Shown here in pieces: positions 18,118 to 26,617 of a stretch of 64,000 nucleotides of DNA. The notes under the pieces are model-generated. The model was not told the origin of the DNA and ran no database searches. It worked only from the letters and a program-made list of their open reading frames with translations. The DNA is from Azospirillum picis. Lineage in GTDB: Bacteria; Pseudomonadota; Alphaproteobacteria; Azospirillales; Azospirillaceae. The stretch is from the NCBI RefSeq assembly GCF_017876115.1, contig NZ_JAGINO010000004.1, forward strand, positions 1 to 64,000. The letters are read 5' to 3'. The position numbers and the translations under genes are program-made. The first letter of the stretch is position 1. Each line of letters begins with the position of its first letter.

Positions 18118-19808
18118 CCGCGCAGCACGACACGCCGGACGCCATCACGCTGGAAGTCGTCCGCAACAAGCTGGACGGCATCGCCAACGAGATGCAGAGC
18201 ACGCTTCTGCGCAGCTCCTTCTCGTCGATCGTCAAGGAAGGGCTCGACGCCTCGGCATGCCTCTTCACCGTCCGTGGAGAGTCGCTGGCTCAGGCGATCG
18301 CGATCCCGATCCATCTGGTGACGCTCGCCCCGATCATGAAGAAGTTCCTGGACGTCTTCCCGATCGACAGCATCCGGCCGGGCGACATCTTCATCATGAA
18401 CGACCCCTATCTCGGCGGCACCCACCTGCCGGACCTGGCGCTCGCCTATCCGGTGTTCCGGGGCGACGAGATCGTCGGCTTCAGCGCCGCCATGACGCAC
18501 CACCAGGATGTCGGCGGGAAGTCGCCGGGATCGGTGCCGACCGATGCGACCGAGATCTTCCAGGAAGGCATCCGCATTCCGCCCCTGCGTCTGCGCGACG
18601 GGGGCACGCTGAACGATACCCTCATCCAGGTGCTGCTGCGCAATGTGCGGGTGCCCGAGATCTTCATGGGCGATCTCAACGCCCAGATCGCGGCCTGCAC
18701 GGTCGGCGCCCGGCGGGTCCTCGACCTGTGCGACGCCTATCCGAAGCTCGACATGCAGACCGTCTTCGACGTGCTGCTCGACCGGTCGGAGGAGATGACC
18801 CGCCAGGCCCTGCGGCGCGTTCCCCCCGGCGTCTACCGCTACACCGACTATCTCGACAACGACGGCATCGACCTCGACACGCCGGTCAGGATCGAGGTGA
18901 CGGTCACGCTGAAGGACGGCGAGTTCATCTGCGACTTCACCGGCTCCAGCAAGCAGGTGAAGGGTCCTTTCAACTGCGTGCCGTCCGGCGCCCTGGCGGC
19001 GGCCGGCTTTGCCATCCGCACCCTGACCGACCCGCGCATCCCGACGAACGGCGGCTGTTTCCGGCCGATCCGGCTGGTCCTGCCGGAAGGCTCGATCGTC
19101 AACCCGAAGGAGCCGGCCCCGGTCAACGCCCGCACCGCGACCATCAAGCGGATCACCGGTGCCATCCTCGCCTGCTTCAAGGACGTGCTGCCCGAGAAGG
19201 TGCCGGCGGATTCCGGCGGCGAGTTGCTGTTCGTGTCGTTCGGCGGCGCCCGTGGCGATGGCACGCGCTACGTCGTCGGCGACCTGATCGCCGGCGGCAG
19301 CGGTGCCAGCGCGTTGGGAGACGGCGTCGATGTCATCGAGACCGACGCGACCAACTGCATGAACCTGCCCGTCGAGGCGCTCGAACTCGAAGCGCCGATC
19401 CGCGTCCGGCAGGTGCGGGTCCGGCGGGATTCCGGCGGTGCCGGGCGGTTCCGCGGCGGGCTCGGCACGGTGCGGGAATACGAGGTCCTCGAAGGCGAGG
19501 CCGTCCTGACCCATCGCGGCGAGCGCCACCTCACTCCCGCCAAGGGCAGCCAGGGCGGCGGGGACGGCGCATTGGCACGGTCGACCATCCACCGCGCCGA
19601 CGGCACGGTCGAGGTCATCCGGTCCAAGCTGATGACGCAACTCAAGGCCGGTGATCGGCTGGTCGTCGAGACCGCCGGCGGCGGCGGCTACGGCGCCCCG
19701 GACCAACGCGAGGCCGCCAAGGTCGGCGAGGACGTCCGCAACGGCAAGATCAGCGAAGGCTCCGCCAAGGAGCAGTACGGCAAGGTGCATCACGGTATCG
19801 GTGCGTAA
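18114..19808 (+). CDS. hyuB: N-methylhydantoinase B / 5-oxoprolinase family, subunit B
   Basis: 564 residues. The sequence begins with DAITLEVVRNKLDGIANEMQ, the standard HyuB start, then SSFSSIVKEGLDASACLF, NDPYLGGTHLPDL, MTHHQDVGG and, near the end, the glycine-rich ETAGGGGYG that closes most family members. It forms the catalytic complex with subunit A for ATP-dependent opening of a cyclic imide or lactam ring. Its ATG overlaps the hyuA stop by four bases, which implies translational coupling. Confidence 0.88.
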   Translation: MTAQHDTPDAITLEVVRNKLDGIANEMQSTLLRSSFSSIVKEGLDASACLFTVRGESLAQAIAIPIHLVTLAPIMKKFLDVFPIDSIRPGDIFIMNDPYLGGTHLPDLALAYPVFRGDEIVGFSAAMTHHQDVGGKSPGSVPTDATEIFQEGIRIPPLRLRDGGTLNDTLIQVLLRNVRVPEIFMGDLNAQIAACTVGARRVLDLCDAYPKLDMQTVFDVLLDRSEEMTRQALRRVPPGVYRYTDYLDNDGIDLDTPVRIEVTVTLKDGEFICDFTGSSKQVKGPFNCVPSGALAAAGFAIRTLTDPRIPTNGGCFRPIRLVLPEGSIVNPKEPAPVNARTATIKRITGAILACFKDVLPEKVPADSGGELLFVSFGGARGDGTRYVVGDLIAGGSGASALGDGVDVIETDATNCMNLPVEALELEAPIRVRQVRVRRDSGGAGRFRGGLGTVREYEVLEGEAVLTHRGERHLTPAKGSQGGGDGALARSTIHRADGTVEVIRSKLMTQLKAGDRLVVETAGGGGYGAPDQREAAKVGEDVRNGKISEGSAKEQYGKVHHGIGA

Positions 19809-19882
19809 GCCGGCCGCCACCAGCGTCGGCAATAAGAACAAAGCAAAAATGCGAACGGATGAACAGGACGGAGAGGCAAGAC

Positions 19883-21208
19883 ATGTCTGTGCAAAGCGAG
19901 GTGGTGACCGGCCGGCAGGACGGAGCCATGGCATCGGTCCAGCCCCGGCTCGATGCCGGCACCCGCCGGCGCGCCTTGGTCGCGGCGGTGATGGGGAACG
20001 TTCTGGAATGGTATGACTTCGCGGTCTACGGCTACTTCGCGACGATCATCGCGAAGCAGTTCTTCTCCGCGACCGACGAGATCACGGCGCTGTTGTCGGC
20101 CTTTGCGACCTTCGGCATCGGGTTCGCGGCCCGGCCGCTCGGCGGCATCATCATCGGCCGGATCGGCGACGTCTACGGGCGCAAGTTCGCCCTTCTCATC
20201 ACCATGTTCCTGATGGCGGGCAGCACGGTGCTGCTCGGCCTCATCCCCTCCTACGACTCCATCGGCGTCGCAGCGACCGTGCTGGTCGTGCTCGCCCGCA
20301 TCCTGCAGGGCTTCTCGGCGGGCGGCGAATGGGGCGGGGCCACCGCCTTCATCGTGGAATGGGCGGCTCCCAACCGGCGGGGATTTTTCGGCAGCTTCCA
20401 GCAATGCTCGGTCGCTGCGGGCCTGCTTCTGGGATCCGCCATCGCGGCGCTGTTCAGCTCGATCATGAGCGTGGAAACGCTGGAAAGCTGGGGCTGGCGA
20501 ATTCCGTTCCTGCTCGGCGGCATTCTCGGTCCAGTCGGCCTGTACATGCGCCGCAACATCGACGAGACGCCGGCCTTCAAGGAAGCGCAGACGAACGCCG
20601 TCGAGCCGGACGCCGGCTTCGACAGCCCGGCCGTCCTGGCGGCCAAGGCCTTCGGCTTCGCCGTGGCCTGGAACGCCATCTATTACATCTTCCTGTCCTA
20701 CATGCCGACCTTCAGCATCAAGTATCTGCAGCTATCGCGTGCCGAGGCGCTCTGGTCGAATTCCGCCGGCCTCGTCGCCCTGGTCCTGGCCGTGCCACTC
20801 ATGGGCCGGCTTTCCGACAGCATCGGCCGCAAGCCGCTGCTGCTGACCTGCTGCGGTGCCTTCGCGTTCCTGACCTATCCGATCTTTTCCTACATGATCG
20901 CGGCCCCGTCCTTCGCCCTGGTGCTCGCGCTGCAAATCTTCTTCGCGGTCGCGATCGCGACCTTCTCCGGCCCCGGTCCCGCGGCGATCGCGGAGATTTT
21001 CCCGACGCGCATCCGCTCCACCTGGATGTCCATCGGCTACAGCCTCGCCGCCGCAACCTTCGGCGGGTTCGCACCCTTCATCGCCACCTGGCTGATCAAC
21101 CAAACCGGAAACCCGATCTCGCCGGTCTATTTCGTCATCGGCAGCGCCGTGCTGAGCGGCCTCGTCATCCTTGGGCTGCGCGAGACGGCTCACAAGCGGC
21201 TGCACTGA
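19883..21208 (+). CDS. MFS transporter, metabolite:H+ symporter (MHS) type
   Basis: 441 residues, about 12 membrane segments. The early motif GNVLEWYDFAVYGYFA and the loop RPLGGIIIGRIGDVYGRK are signatures of the metabolite:proton symporter subfamily, which imports organic acids, betaines and similar compounds. The ATG at 19883 is preferred over one 8 codons upstream because GGAGAG lies 8 bases before it. It follows hyuB by 74 bases and is most simply the uptake system for the hydantoinase substrate; that link is inference from position. Confidence 0.85.
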   Translation: MSVQSEVVTGRQDGAMASVQPRLDAGTRRRALVAAVMGNVLEWYDFAVYGYFATIIAKQFFSATDEITALLSAFATFGIGFAARPLGGIIIGRIGDVYGRKFALLITMFLMAGSTVLLGLIPSYDSIGVAATVLVVLARILQGFSAGGEWGGATAFIVEWAAPNRRGFFGSFQQCSVAAGLLLGSAIAALFSSIMSVETLESWGWRIPFLLGGILGPVGLYMRRNIDETPAFKEAQTNAVEPDAGFDSPAVLAAKAFGFAVAWNAIYYIFLSYMPTFSIKYLQLSRAEALWSNSAGLVALVLAVPLMGRLSDSIGRKPLLLTCCGAFAFLTYPIFSYMIAAPSFALVLALQIFFAVAIATFSGPGPAAIAEIFPTRIRSTWMSIGYSLAAATFGGFAPFIATWLINQTGNPISPVYFVIGSAVLSGLVILGLRETAHKRLH

Positions 21209-21362
21209 GGACCGGCGGCCTGTCGGCCGCCATCCGTCCAGGGCGCGGTCTCGCCCGTATCACCCGCCGCCATGGACGGCGGCGGGTCCAAAGAAGGGAG
21301 CGGCGTGGCAACCCGCCGTTCCAAACTCGTCCTGGTGCTCCCGACGGGAGCTGTGAGGTGAT

Positions 21363-22610
21363 GTGGTGACCACTGAGAAACCGGATGTCATTGTGATCGG
21401 AGCCGGCATCGTCGGCCTGTGCGTTGGTCTCAATTGCCTCAAGAGCGGCCACCGCACCCTGATCCTCGACGGCATGAAACCGGGCACGGGAGCGTCGTTC
21501 GGCAACGGCGGCATGCTCTCGGTCGATTCCTTTTCCCCGATGGCCATGCCGGGCATGATCTGGAACGTGCCGGGATGGCTGATGAACCCGATCGGGCCGC
21601 TGGCGCTGCGGCCTTCCTATCTGCCCAGGTCGCTTCCGTGGCTGATGCGCTGGTTGAAGGCCAGCAGCCGTTCGAGCGTGCAGGTGGCCTCGCAGGCATT
21701 GCGGGCTCTCAACAGCCGCTCGATCGACTTCTACCGGGACTTGCTGGGGGAAAGCGAGTTTTCGCGGCTGATCCGTACCAAAGGGTCCATGCAGGTCTGG
21801 GACACCCCGGTGGTCAGTCCATCCCAGCAACTCGTCGGTGCGCTGAGGTCGGAGTTCGGCATTCCATCCCAGGATCTGACCGGCGACGAGTGCCGCGAAC
21901 TCATCCCCCAGCTCTCTCCGGCGATCTCGCGGGGCATCTATTTCCCGCGGAACGGCCACATCGTCAGCCCGGCCGCCCTGACCGAGACGCTGGCGCGCAT
22001 CTTCGTCGAAGCCGGCGGAGCGATCCGGGCCGAGCGGGTCATGACGCTCCTGCCCAATGCGGATGGCGGCGCCACGCTGATGACATCCACCGACAACCAT
22101 TCGGCGCCACACGTCGTCGTCGCCGCCGGCGCCTTCTCCAACCGCGTGCTGGAACAGGTCGGCTGCCGCATCCCACTGGAAACGGAGCGCGGCTATCACG
22201 TCAACGTCAAGGCGCCCTTCGACATCGCCATGCCCCTGCTCTATCCCGACAAGGGCTTCGGCGTGACCCCCATGCTGGAAGGATTGCGGGTCGGCGGTAC
22301 CGTCGAAATCGCTGGTCTGGACGCCCCGCCGAAGATGGAGCGGGCAAAGGCCCTCATCGCTCATGCCCGCGCGCTGTTTCCCAAGGACGACATCGAGCCG
22401 GGCCGGCTCTGGATGGGCTTCCGGCCTTCCGTGCCGCGCAGCGTCCCGATCATCGACGAGGTGCCGTCCTGTCGCGGACTCTATGTCGCCACCGGGCACG
22501 GCCATTATGGGATGATCGCGGCACCGGCCACCGGCAAGCTGATGGCGGACATCGTCGCACGGCGGGCACCGACCATCGACCGCTCGCAATACCGCATCGC
22601 TGCCGCCTGA
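21363..22610 (+). CDS. FAD-dependent amine / D-amino acid dehydrogenase (DadA-like)
   Basis: 415 residues of the DAO family. The N-terminal dinucleotide motif VIVIGAGIVGLCVGL (about 9-23) binds FAD. The FGNGGMLS segment and the C-terminal GHGHYGMIAAPATGKLMADI close the flavin site. DadA-like enzymes oxidise D-amino acids or secondary amines to 2-oxo acids or aldehydes and feed electrons into the respiratory chain. The start is a GTG (21363, with another GTG directly after). As last gene of the hydantoinase operon it may oxidise the amino acid freed from the ring, for example sarcosine or a D-amino acid. An N-carbamoyl amino acid hydrolase would still be needed and is not in the window. Confidence 0.82.
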   Translation: MVTTEKPDVIVIGAGIVGLCVGLNCLKSGHRTLILDGMKPGTGASFGNGGMLSVDSFSPMAMPGMIWNVPGWLMNPIGPLALRPSYLPRSLPWLMRWLKASSRSSVQVASQALRALNSRSIDFYRDLLGESEFSRLIRTKGSMQVWDTPVVSPSQQLVGALRSEFGIPSQDLTGDECRELIPQLSPAISRGIYFPRNGHIVSPAALTETLARIFVEAGGAIRAERVMTLLPNADGGATLMTSTDNHSAPHVVVAAGAFSNRVLEQVGCRIPLETERGYHVNVKAPFDIAMPLLYPDKGFGVTPMLEGLRVGGTVEIAGLDAPPKMERAKALIAHARALFPKDDIEPGRLWMGFRPSVPRSVPIIDEVPSCRGLYVATGHGHYGMIAAPATGKLMADIVARRAPTIDRSQYRIAAA

Positions 22611-22620
22611 CCAGTGTTGT

Positions 22621-22725
22621 CCGGACGCGGTCGGCGTCTCCAACTCGGCCGTCAATCGGCTTTGCGGATCGGGGCTGGACGCTATCGGCACCGCGGCGCA
22701 GGCGATCCGGGGCGGCCGGCTCACC
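22621..22725 (+). pseudogene. Thiolase fragment
   Basis: About 35 codons in one frame read PDAVGVSNSAVNRLCGSGLD and continue AIGTAAQAIRGGRLTDL. This is the active-site segment of a PcaF/FadA-type thiolase, with the nucleophilic cysteine in NRLCGSGLDA. Nothing of the flanking thiolase sequence is present on either side. It is a short gene scrap left by recombination, and not closely similar to the intact thiolase at 11.7 kb, which has KMCGSGMKAA at this position. Confidence 0.7.
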
Positions 22726-23139
22726 GACCTTCGTCGAATCGGCTTTTTGTCAGCGGGTTGAAGACGCTTCCGGTGTCCTACCGGTTCCGATCCGACTGAG
22801 ATGGTCTCGTCCCGGCCGGGACGAATGACGAGAAACGCGGATCACCGATCCATTTAAGGTGGATGTCTGTTTTCCCAAGTCGTTTTCGGGAACCGGATGG
22901 CTCCATCCGTTCATCGACGCCGAGCGGGCGTTCGGTAAAGGCCAAATCCTGCCCCCGTAACCAAGACACTGAACGTCCCGTTCCGAAAGGAGCGGGGCGT
23001 TCTTGCATTCGGGCTCCCCGGCATGGTGGCGGCATGGTACCGCGCGGATCGCATTGCCAGCCGGCGGACGACGGGCGGATGGGACGACCGGTCGGTTCGG
23101 TCCGGATAGCTTGGCCAAGGCGCCCCGGTCCGGGCGTGT
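22726..23139. other. Intergenic with hairpin, no gene recognised
   Basis: About 400 bases between the thiolase scrap and the end of the 541-residue minus-strand gene. The only structured element is a hairpin near 22972-23001. Short frames on both strands look like random open frames in GC-rich DNA. Confidence 0.35.
22972..23001 (+). terminator. Hairpin, possible terminator
   Basis: AACGTCCCGTTCC (22972-22984) pairs with GGAGCGGGGCGTT (22989-23001) around a GAAA tetraloop. Only a weak T-rich tail follows (CTTGCATTC). It may end transcription leaving the region upstream or from the converging minus-strand gene. Confidence 0.4.
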
Positions 23140-24765
23140 TCAACCGGCGGCGGCGTCCGCCTTGCCGGAGGACGGACCGATACCGCGTTGCTGTGCGGCA
23201 TCCAGCAGGCCCAGCAGTTCGCCCGATACCCACCAGCGGCATTTGCGGCGTTCTTCGGTCGCGACGGTGACCACGCGTTCGATCAGCCGGCTCTCGCCGG
23301 CGTCCAGCTCGCGCCCGTCGCGCAGGGCATGCTCGACGATCGCCAGCAGGGTCTTGTCGATGGCCGTCACTTCGAGCGGATAACCGGCCTCCTCCGCCAG
23401 CTCGCACAGCCGCGCCATACCCGTCAAGGCATCGTCACGGCCGTACACGCCGGTCTGGCGGAACAGGCCGGCCAGATGATCGCCGATGGCCGGCAGCCAG
23501 GGGTTCGAGGAGGCGGCGATGCCGCGCCGGCGCAGTCGGTGGTTGAAGCCGTTGATGAAGCGGACGGCGTCGATCAGCGGCACCGCCGAGGTCGCGGTGT
23601 TGAGCGTCAGCAGGCGGTGGCTCAGCACCGGCACCACTTCGGCCTCGACCAAGCCGGTGACCCGCCCGACCGCCGCCGAGGCCACCGCCCAGTTGCGGCT
23701 GCCGCGCTCGATGCCGAAGCCCTGCAGTGCGTCGTACCAGCGGAAGGCCCGCTCCAGCAGCCGGTCCACCGCCTCTCCGGCGGTAAGCTGCGGCGGTGCC
23801 GGGCGACCGAGATGAAGGCTCTCCAGCTTCTGCCGGAGGCATTGCCAGGCGAACTGGACATGGGCGACGGCGGCGTCGGCCAAGGGGGCGCTCGGCAGCA
23901 GGCCGAACAGGGCGAGCGCCTGGTCCGGATCACGCGAGGCGTTGATCAGCGACAGGGCGTAGAGCAGGCCGCCATCGGGAAGCCCGCCGCGCTCGACCAT
24001 GCCGGAAACGGTGTGCAGGGTAGCGATGGTGTCGCGCGGACGCACCGCACCCTTCCACAAGGGGGCATGCTCAAGCATGGCGTCCAACACCGTCAGGTCG
24101 GCCATCGACAGCGGGATCACCCCTGCAAGCCCGCGCTTGCGCAGCAGCGTGGCCCGTTCGGCATTGGCCGTCGCCAGCAGCGGGCCGGCGGCACCGCGCT
24201 GGCGCAGCACCTCCAGCGAGCGGATGCGCAACTCCTCCGCCCAATCGGCCGCCGCCGAGGAGGCGAGGACCGCGTCCAGCGGATGCTCGCTGGCCCGCCC
24301 GGCGACATCGCTCTGGACGCGGCCGGCCAGTTCGCGAAGGTGTGGCAGCAGCGCGAACCACCAGGCGCTGGCATCGACCACGTGCATGCAGCCCGGTGGC
24401 CGTGCCTCCGCCAGCATCAGCGCGTCGGTGCGCAGCATCACCGGGTCGAACCAGCCGGTCCAGATGCGGCGCGCATGCTCCGTCCGCGGGCCGTTCAGCA
24501 TAGCGACGATGAGGCGGCCGACCTCCACCGTCATCTGGTCGTCCTCCAGGTGGCCGGCCTGCACCAGCTCGAAGAGCTTGGATTTCTGCGCCCGGTCGAG
24601 GGGAGCCAGAATCGCCTTGACCTTCTCCAGGCTGCTGACGGCCGGATCGATGTCGCCGGCCTGGAGAGGAATGCTGCGGATGGGGAGAGCCGCCATTGCT
24701 TTCTCAGGCCCTGGGGTTGTCACAGGCGCTGGTATCGCAAGGTCATTCTTAATCAGCAGCAGCAT
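23140..24765 (-). CDS. Hypothetical 541-residue protein beside type I secretion genes
   Basis: I do not recognise a family. The protein is almost wholly alpha-helical in composition, with many Ala, Leu and Arg, no signal peptide and no membrane segment, so it is probably cytoplasmic. A weakly repetitive helical pattern suggests an alpha-solenoid. The start at 24765 has GGTGG upstream; an ATG at 24696 (MAALPIRSIP) is a reasonable alternative. It lies downstream of the ABC-HlyD secretion genes on the same strand, separated by a small oppositely oriented gene. Its position makes an accessory role in secretion possible, but nothing in the sequence proves it. Codon use looks like its neighbours. 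Confidence 0.65.
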   Translation of the reverse strand: MLLLIKNDLAIPAPVTTPGPEKAMAALPIRSIPLQAGDIDPAVSSLEKVKAILAPLDRAQKSKLFELVQAGHLEDDQMTVEVGRLIVAMLNGPRTEHARRIWTGWFDPVMLRTDALMLAEARPPGCMHVVDASAWWFALLPHLRELAGRVQSDVAGRASEHPLDAVLASSAAADWAEELRIRSLEVLRQRGAAGPLLATANAERATLLRKRGLAGVIPLSMADLTVLDAMLEHAPLWKGAVRPRDTIATLHTVSGMVERGGLPDGGLLYALSLINASRDPDQALALFGLLPSAPLADAAVAHVQFAWQCLRQKLESLHLGRPAPPQLTAGEAVDRLLERAFRWYDALQGFGIERGSRNWAVASAAVGRVTGLVEAEVVPVLSHRLLTLNTATSAVPLIDAVRFINGFNHRLRRRGIAASSNPWLPAIGDHLAGLFRQTGVYGRDDALTGMARLCELAEEAGYPLEVTAIDKTLLAIVEHALRDGRELDAGESRLIERVVTVATEERRKCRWWVSGELLGLLDAAQQRGIGPSSGKADAAAG

Positions 24766-24962
24766 TTATTGCCACCGATATATGGTAACGGAATCTGTCG
24801 AAACGGACCGGGCATCGGCCGGCGCAGCGGGCCGTCCGGCGCTCGGGCTTGTCGAATTATGCATAAATTCGTTTCATTTAAGCGCTAAATCGACCTTCAC
24901 CTCCGCAGCTGGTGGCGCGCATCATCGGGAGCGCTGCGCGCGTCCCGGCCCAAGGGGCAAAG
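24766..24962. promoter_or_regulatory. Divergent promoter region with A/T-rich palindromes
   Basis: This spacer separates the 541-residue gene (minus) from the 80-residue gene (plus). It holds an imperfect palindrome, CGAATTATGCATAAATTCG (24853-24871), around a TTATGCATAA core, then a second near-palindrome, TTTAAGCGCTAAA (24877-24889). Both stand out from the GC-rich surroundings and could be operators for a shared divergent promoter. The binding protein is unknown. Confidence 0.4.
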
Positions 24963-25205
24963 ATGAACACCACCTCCATTCCGGCTTCCAGGTTGCCTTT
25001 CCCGATGACTGAACCCGCTTCATCCAAAGCCAAGCAGGTCATGGATGATTTCCTCGCCGGTATCGCCGGGAGCGGCCTGTCGGACGGCGACCGCGCGATG
25101 GCCTACCAGACGGCGCTCAAGCACCTGATGGATCATCTGATCCGGCGCGAGGGCTGGCTGGCCGAGGAGTTTGCCGGCGTCGCCCGGTCTCTCGGCGCAA
25201 ACTGA
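24963..25205 (+). CDS. Hypothetical 80-residue protein
   Basis: A short acidic-to-neutral protein starting MNTTSIPASRLPF and containing KAKQVMDDFLAGIAGSGLSD and a helical second half (ALKHLMDHLIRREGWLAEEF). There is no signal peptide, membrane segment or cysteine. AGGGG lies 7 bases before the ATG. It is encoded opposite to the secretion genes on both sides, tail to tail with the HlyD gene. It could be a regulator, a chaperone or an unrelated protein. It has no double-glycine leader typical of exported peptides; the only candidate, LAGIAGSGLSD, lacks that pattern. Confidence 0.6.
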   Translation: MNTTSIPASRLPFPMTEPASSKAKQVMDDFLAGIAGSGLSDGDRAMAYQTALKHLMDHLIRREGWLAEEFAGVARSLGAN

Positions 25206-25276
25206 CCGCGGCACGCCGTCCCGCCTTGCCGTCCCCCACCATGCCATCCACCGCCTTGTCTCCCAGTGCGCGATGA

Positions 25277-26587
25277 TCAGCGCTCGGTGAAGCTGTCCGA
25301 CAGCGCGAAGTAGATCGGCTTCAGCAGGTAGTCGAGCAGCGACCGCTCGCCGGTGGTCATTTCCACCTGCGTGGTCATGCCCGGCAGCACCGGATGCTGG
25401 GTGTCGTCCTGTCCCACGTGATTGCGCTCCAGCTCGATGATCGCCTTGTAGTAGGGGCGATGCTGCTCGTCGAGGAAGGTGGAGGCGGAGATGCGCTGCA
25501 GCTTGCCCGGAATGGCGCCGTAGCGGGCGAAATCATAGGTCAGCACCTTCACGGTCGCGCCGAGCCCGATGTGGAGTTGGCCGACGTCGCGCGGGGTGAC
25601 ATGGGCCTCGACGGTCATCGCATGGTCGACCGGGACGACCTGCATCAGGACGCCGCCTTCGGGAACCACCGCACCGACCGTGTTCACCCGCAGGTCCTGC
25701 ACCAGCCCGCGCACCGGCGACAGCACGGTCAGGCGCTGTGCCCGGTCGTCCAGCTTGGCCTTCGCCTCGCGGAGTTGCGCGATCTCGGCGGTGACGGTGC
25801 CCATCTCGGTGATGGCGTCCTGCGCCAGCTTGGCCGTCTGGTCCAGGATGCGGTTGCCGGCCTCGGTGATCGCCTGCCGAGTGGCAATGATCTGCCCCTC
25901 GATCCGTCGCTGCTCGCCCAGCAGGCGGGACTGCTCGCGCTGGGTCTCCAGCGACTGCAGCTTGGAGGACAGGCCCATCGATTCCAGCTTGGTGCGGATG
26001 TCGACGGAGCCGGTGATCAGGGCGATCTGGTCCTTGATGCTGGCGAGCTGCCCCTCGTACAGGGCCAGTTCGGCCTCGCGCTGCGACACCTGGGCGCGGA
26101 GGACGGCGGTGGCGGTGTCGCGCGCCTGGCGCTGGGTTTCGAAGATCAGGCGCTGGTCGGCGACCTGCGTCGGGTCGGCACCGGCGAAACGGGCGAAATC
26201 CGGTGCCCGGCCGGCGGCGAAGGCGCGCAGCCGCTCCGCCCGCAGGTCGAGCGTCAGCAGGCGTGCGTTCATCTGCTCCAGTTCGGCCTTCACCTGCTTG
26301 GCGTCGAAGACCACAAGCGGCTGCCCGGCCTCCACAAGGTCGCTGTCCTTGACCAGGATCTCCGAGACGATGCCGCCTTCCAGATGCTGGACGACCTGGG
26401 CGTTGCCGGACGGGGCCACTTGGCCGGCGGTGACGACGGCCTCCTTGACCGGCATCAGGGTTGCCCAGGCCAGCAGTGCCGCCAGCAGCAGCACCAGCAC
26501 GAGGATGGTGGCGCGCACCAGCGACAGCATGGCGTCGTCGGCGTTGAGCGATTTGCCGGTCGGGCGGGCGAGGTCGGAAGCAGCCAT
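25277..26587 (-). CDS. Type I secretion periplasmic adaptor, HlyD family
   Basis: 436 residues. One N-terminal membrane anchor (about 25-45, LVRATILVLVLLLAALLAWA) is followed by the biotinyl-lipoyl-like half GNAQVVQHLEGGIVSEILVKDSD, a long coiled-coil hairpin (about 95-270, rich in Ala, Gln, Glu and Leu), and a beta-barrel part with TVLSPVRGLVQDLRVNTVG and LPGMTTQVEM near the C-terminus. This is the membrane-fusion protein that links an inner-membrane ABC exporter to a TolC-type outer-membrane channel. The ATG at 26587 is used; a GTG four codons upstream is also possible. It follows the ABC fusion gene by about 30 bases, so the two are co-transcribed. No outer-membrane channel gene is in the window. 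Confidence 0.87.
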   Translation of the reverse strand: MAASDLARPTGKSLNADDAMLSLVRATILVLVLLLAALLAWATLMPVKEAVVTAGQVAPSGNAQVVQHLEGGIVSEILVKDSDLVEAGQPLVVFDAKQVKAELEQMNARLLTLDLRAERLRAFAAGRAPDFARFAGADPTQVADQRLIFETQRQARDTATAVLRAQVSQREAELALYEGQLASIKDQIALITGSVDIRTKLESMGLSSKLQSLETQREQSRLLGEQRRIEGQIIATRQAITEAGNRILDQTAKLAQDAITEMGTVTAEIAQLREAKAKLDDRAQRLTVLSPVRGLVQDLRVNTVGAVVPEGGVLMQVVPVDHAMTVEAHVTPRDVGQLHIGLGATVKVLTYDFARYGAIPGKLQRISASTFLDEQHRPYYKAIIELERNHVGQDDTQHPVLPGMTTQVEMTTGERSLLDYLLKPIYFALSDSFTER

Positions 26588-26617
26588 GGCGCGGATCACA
26601 CGATTTCAGGAGGAAGG

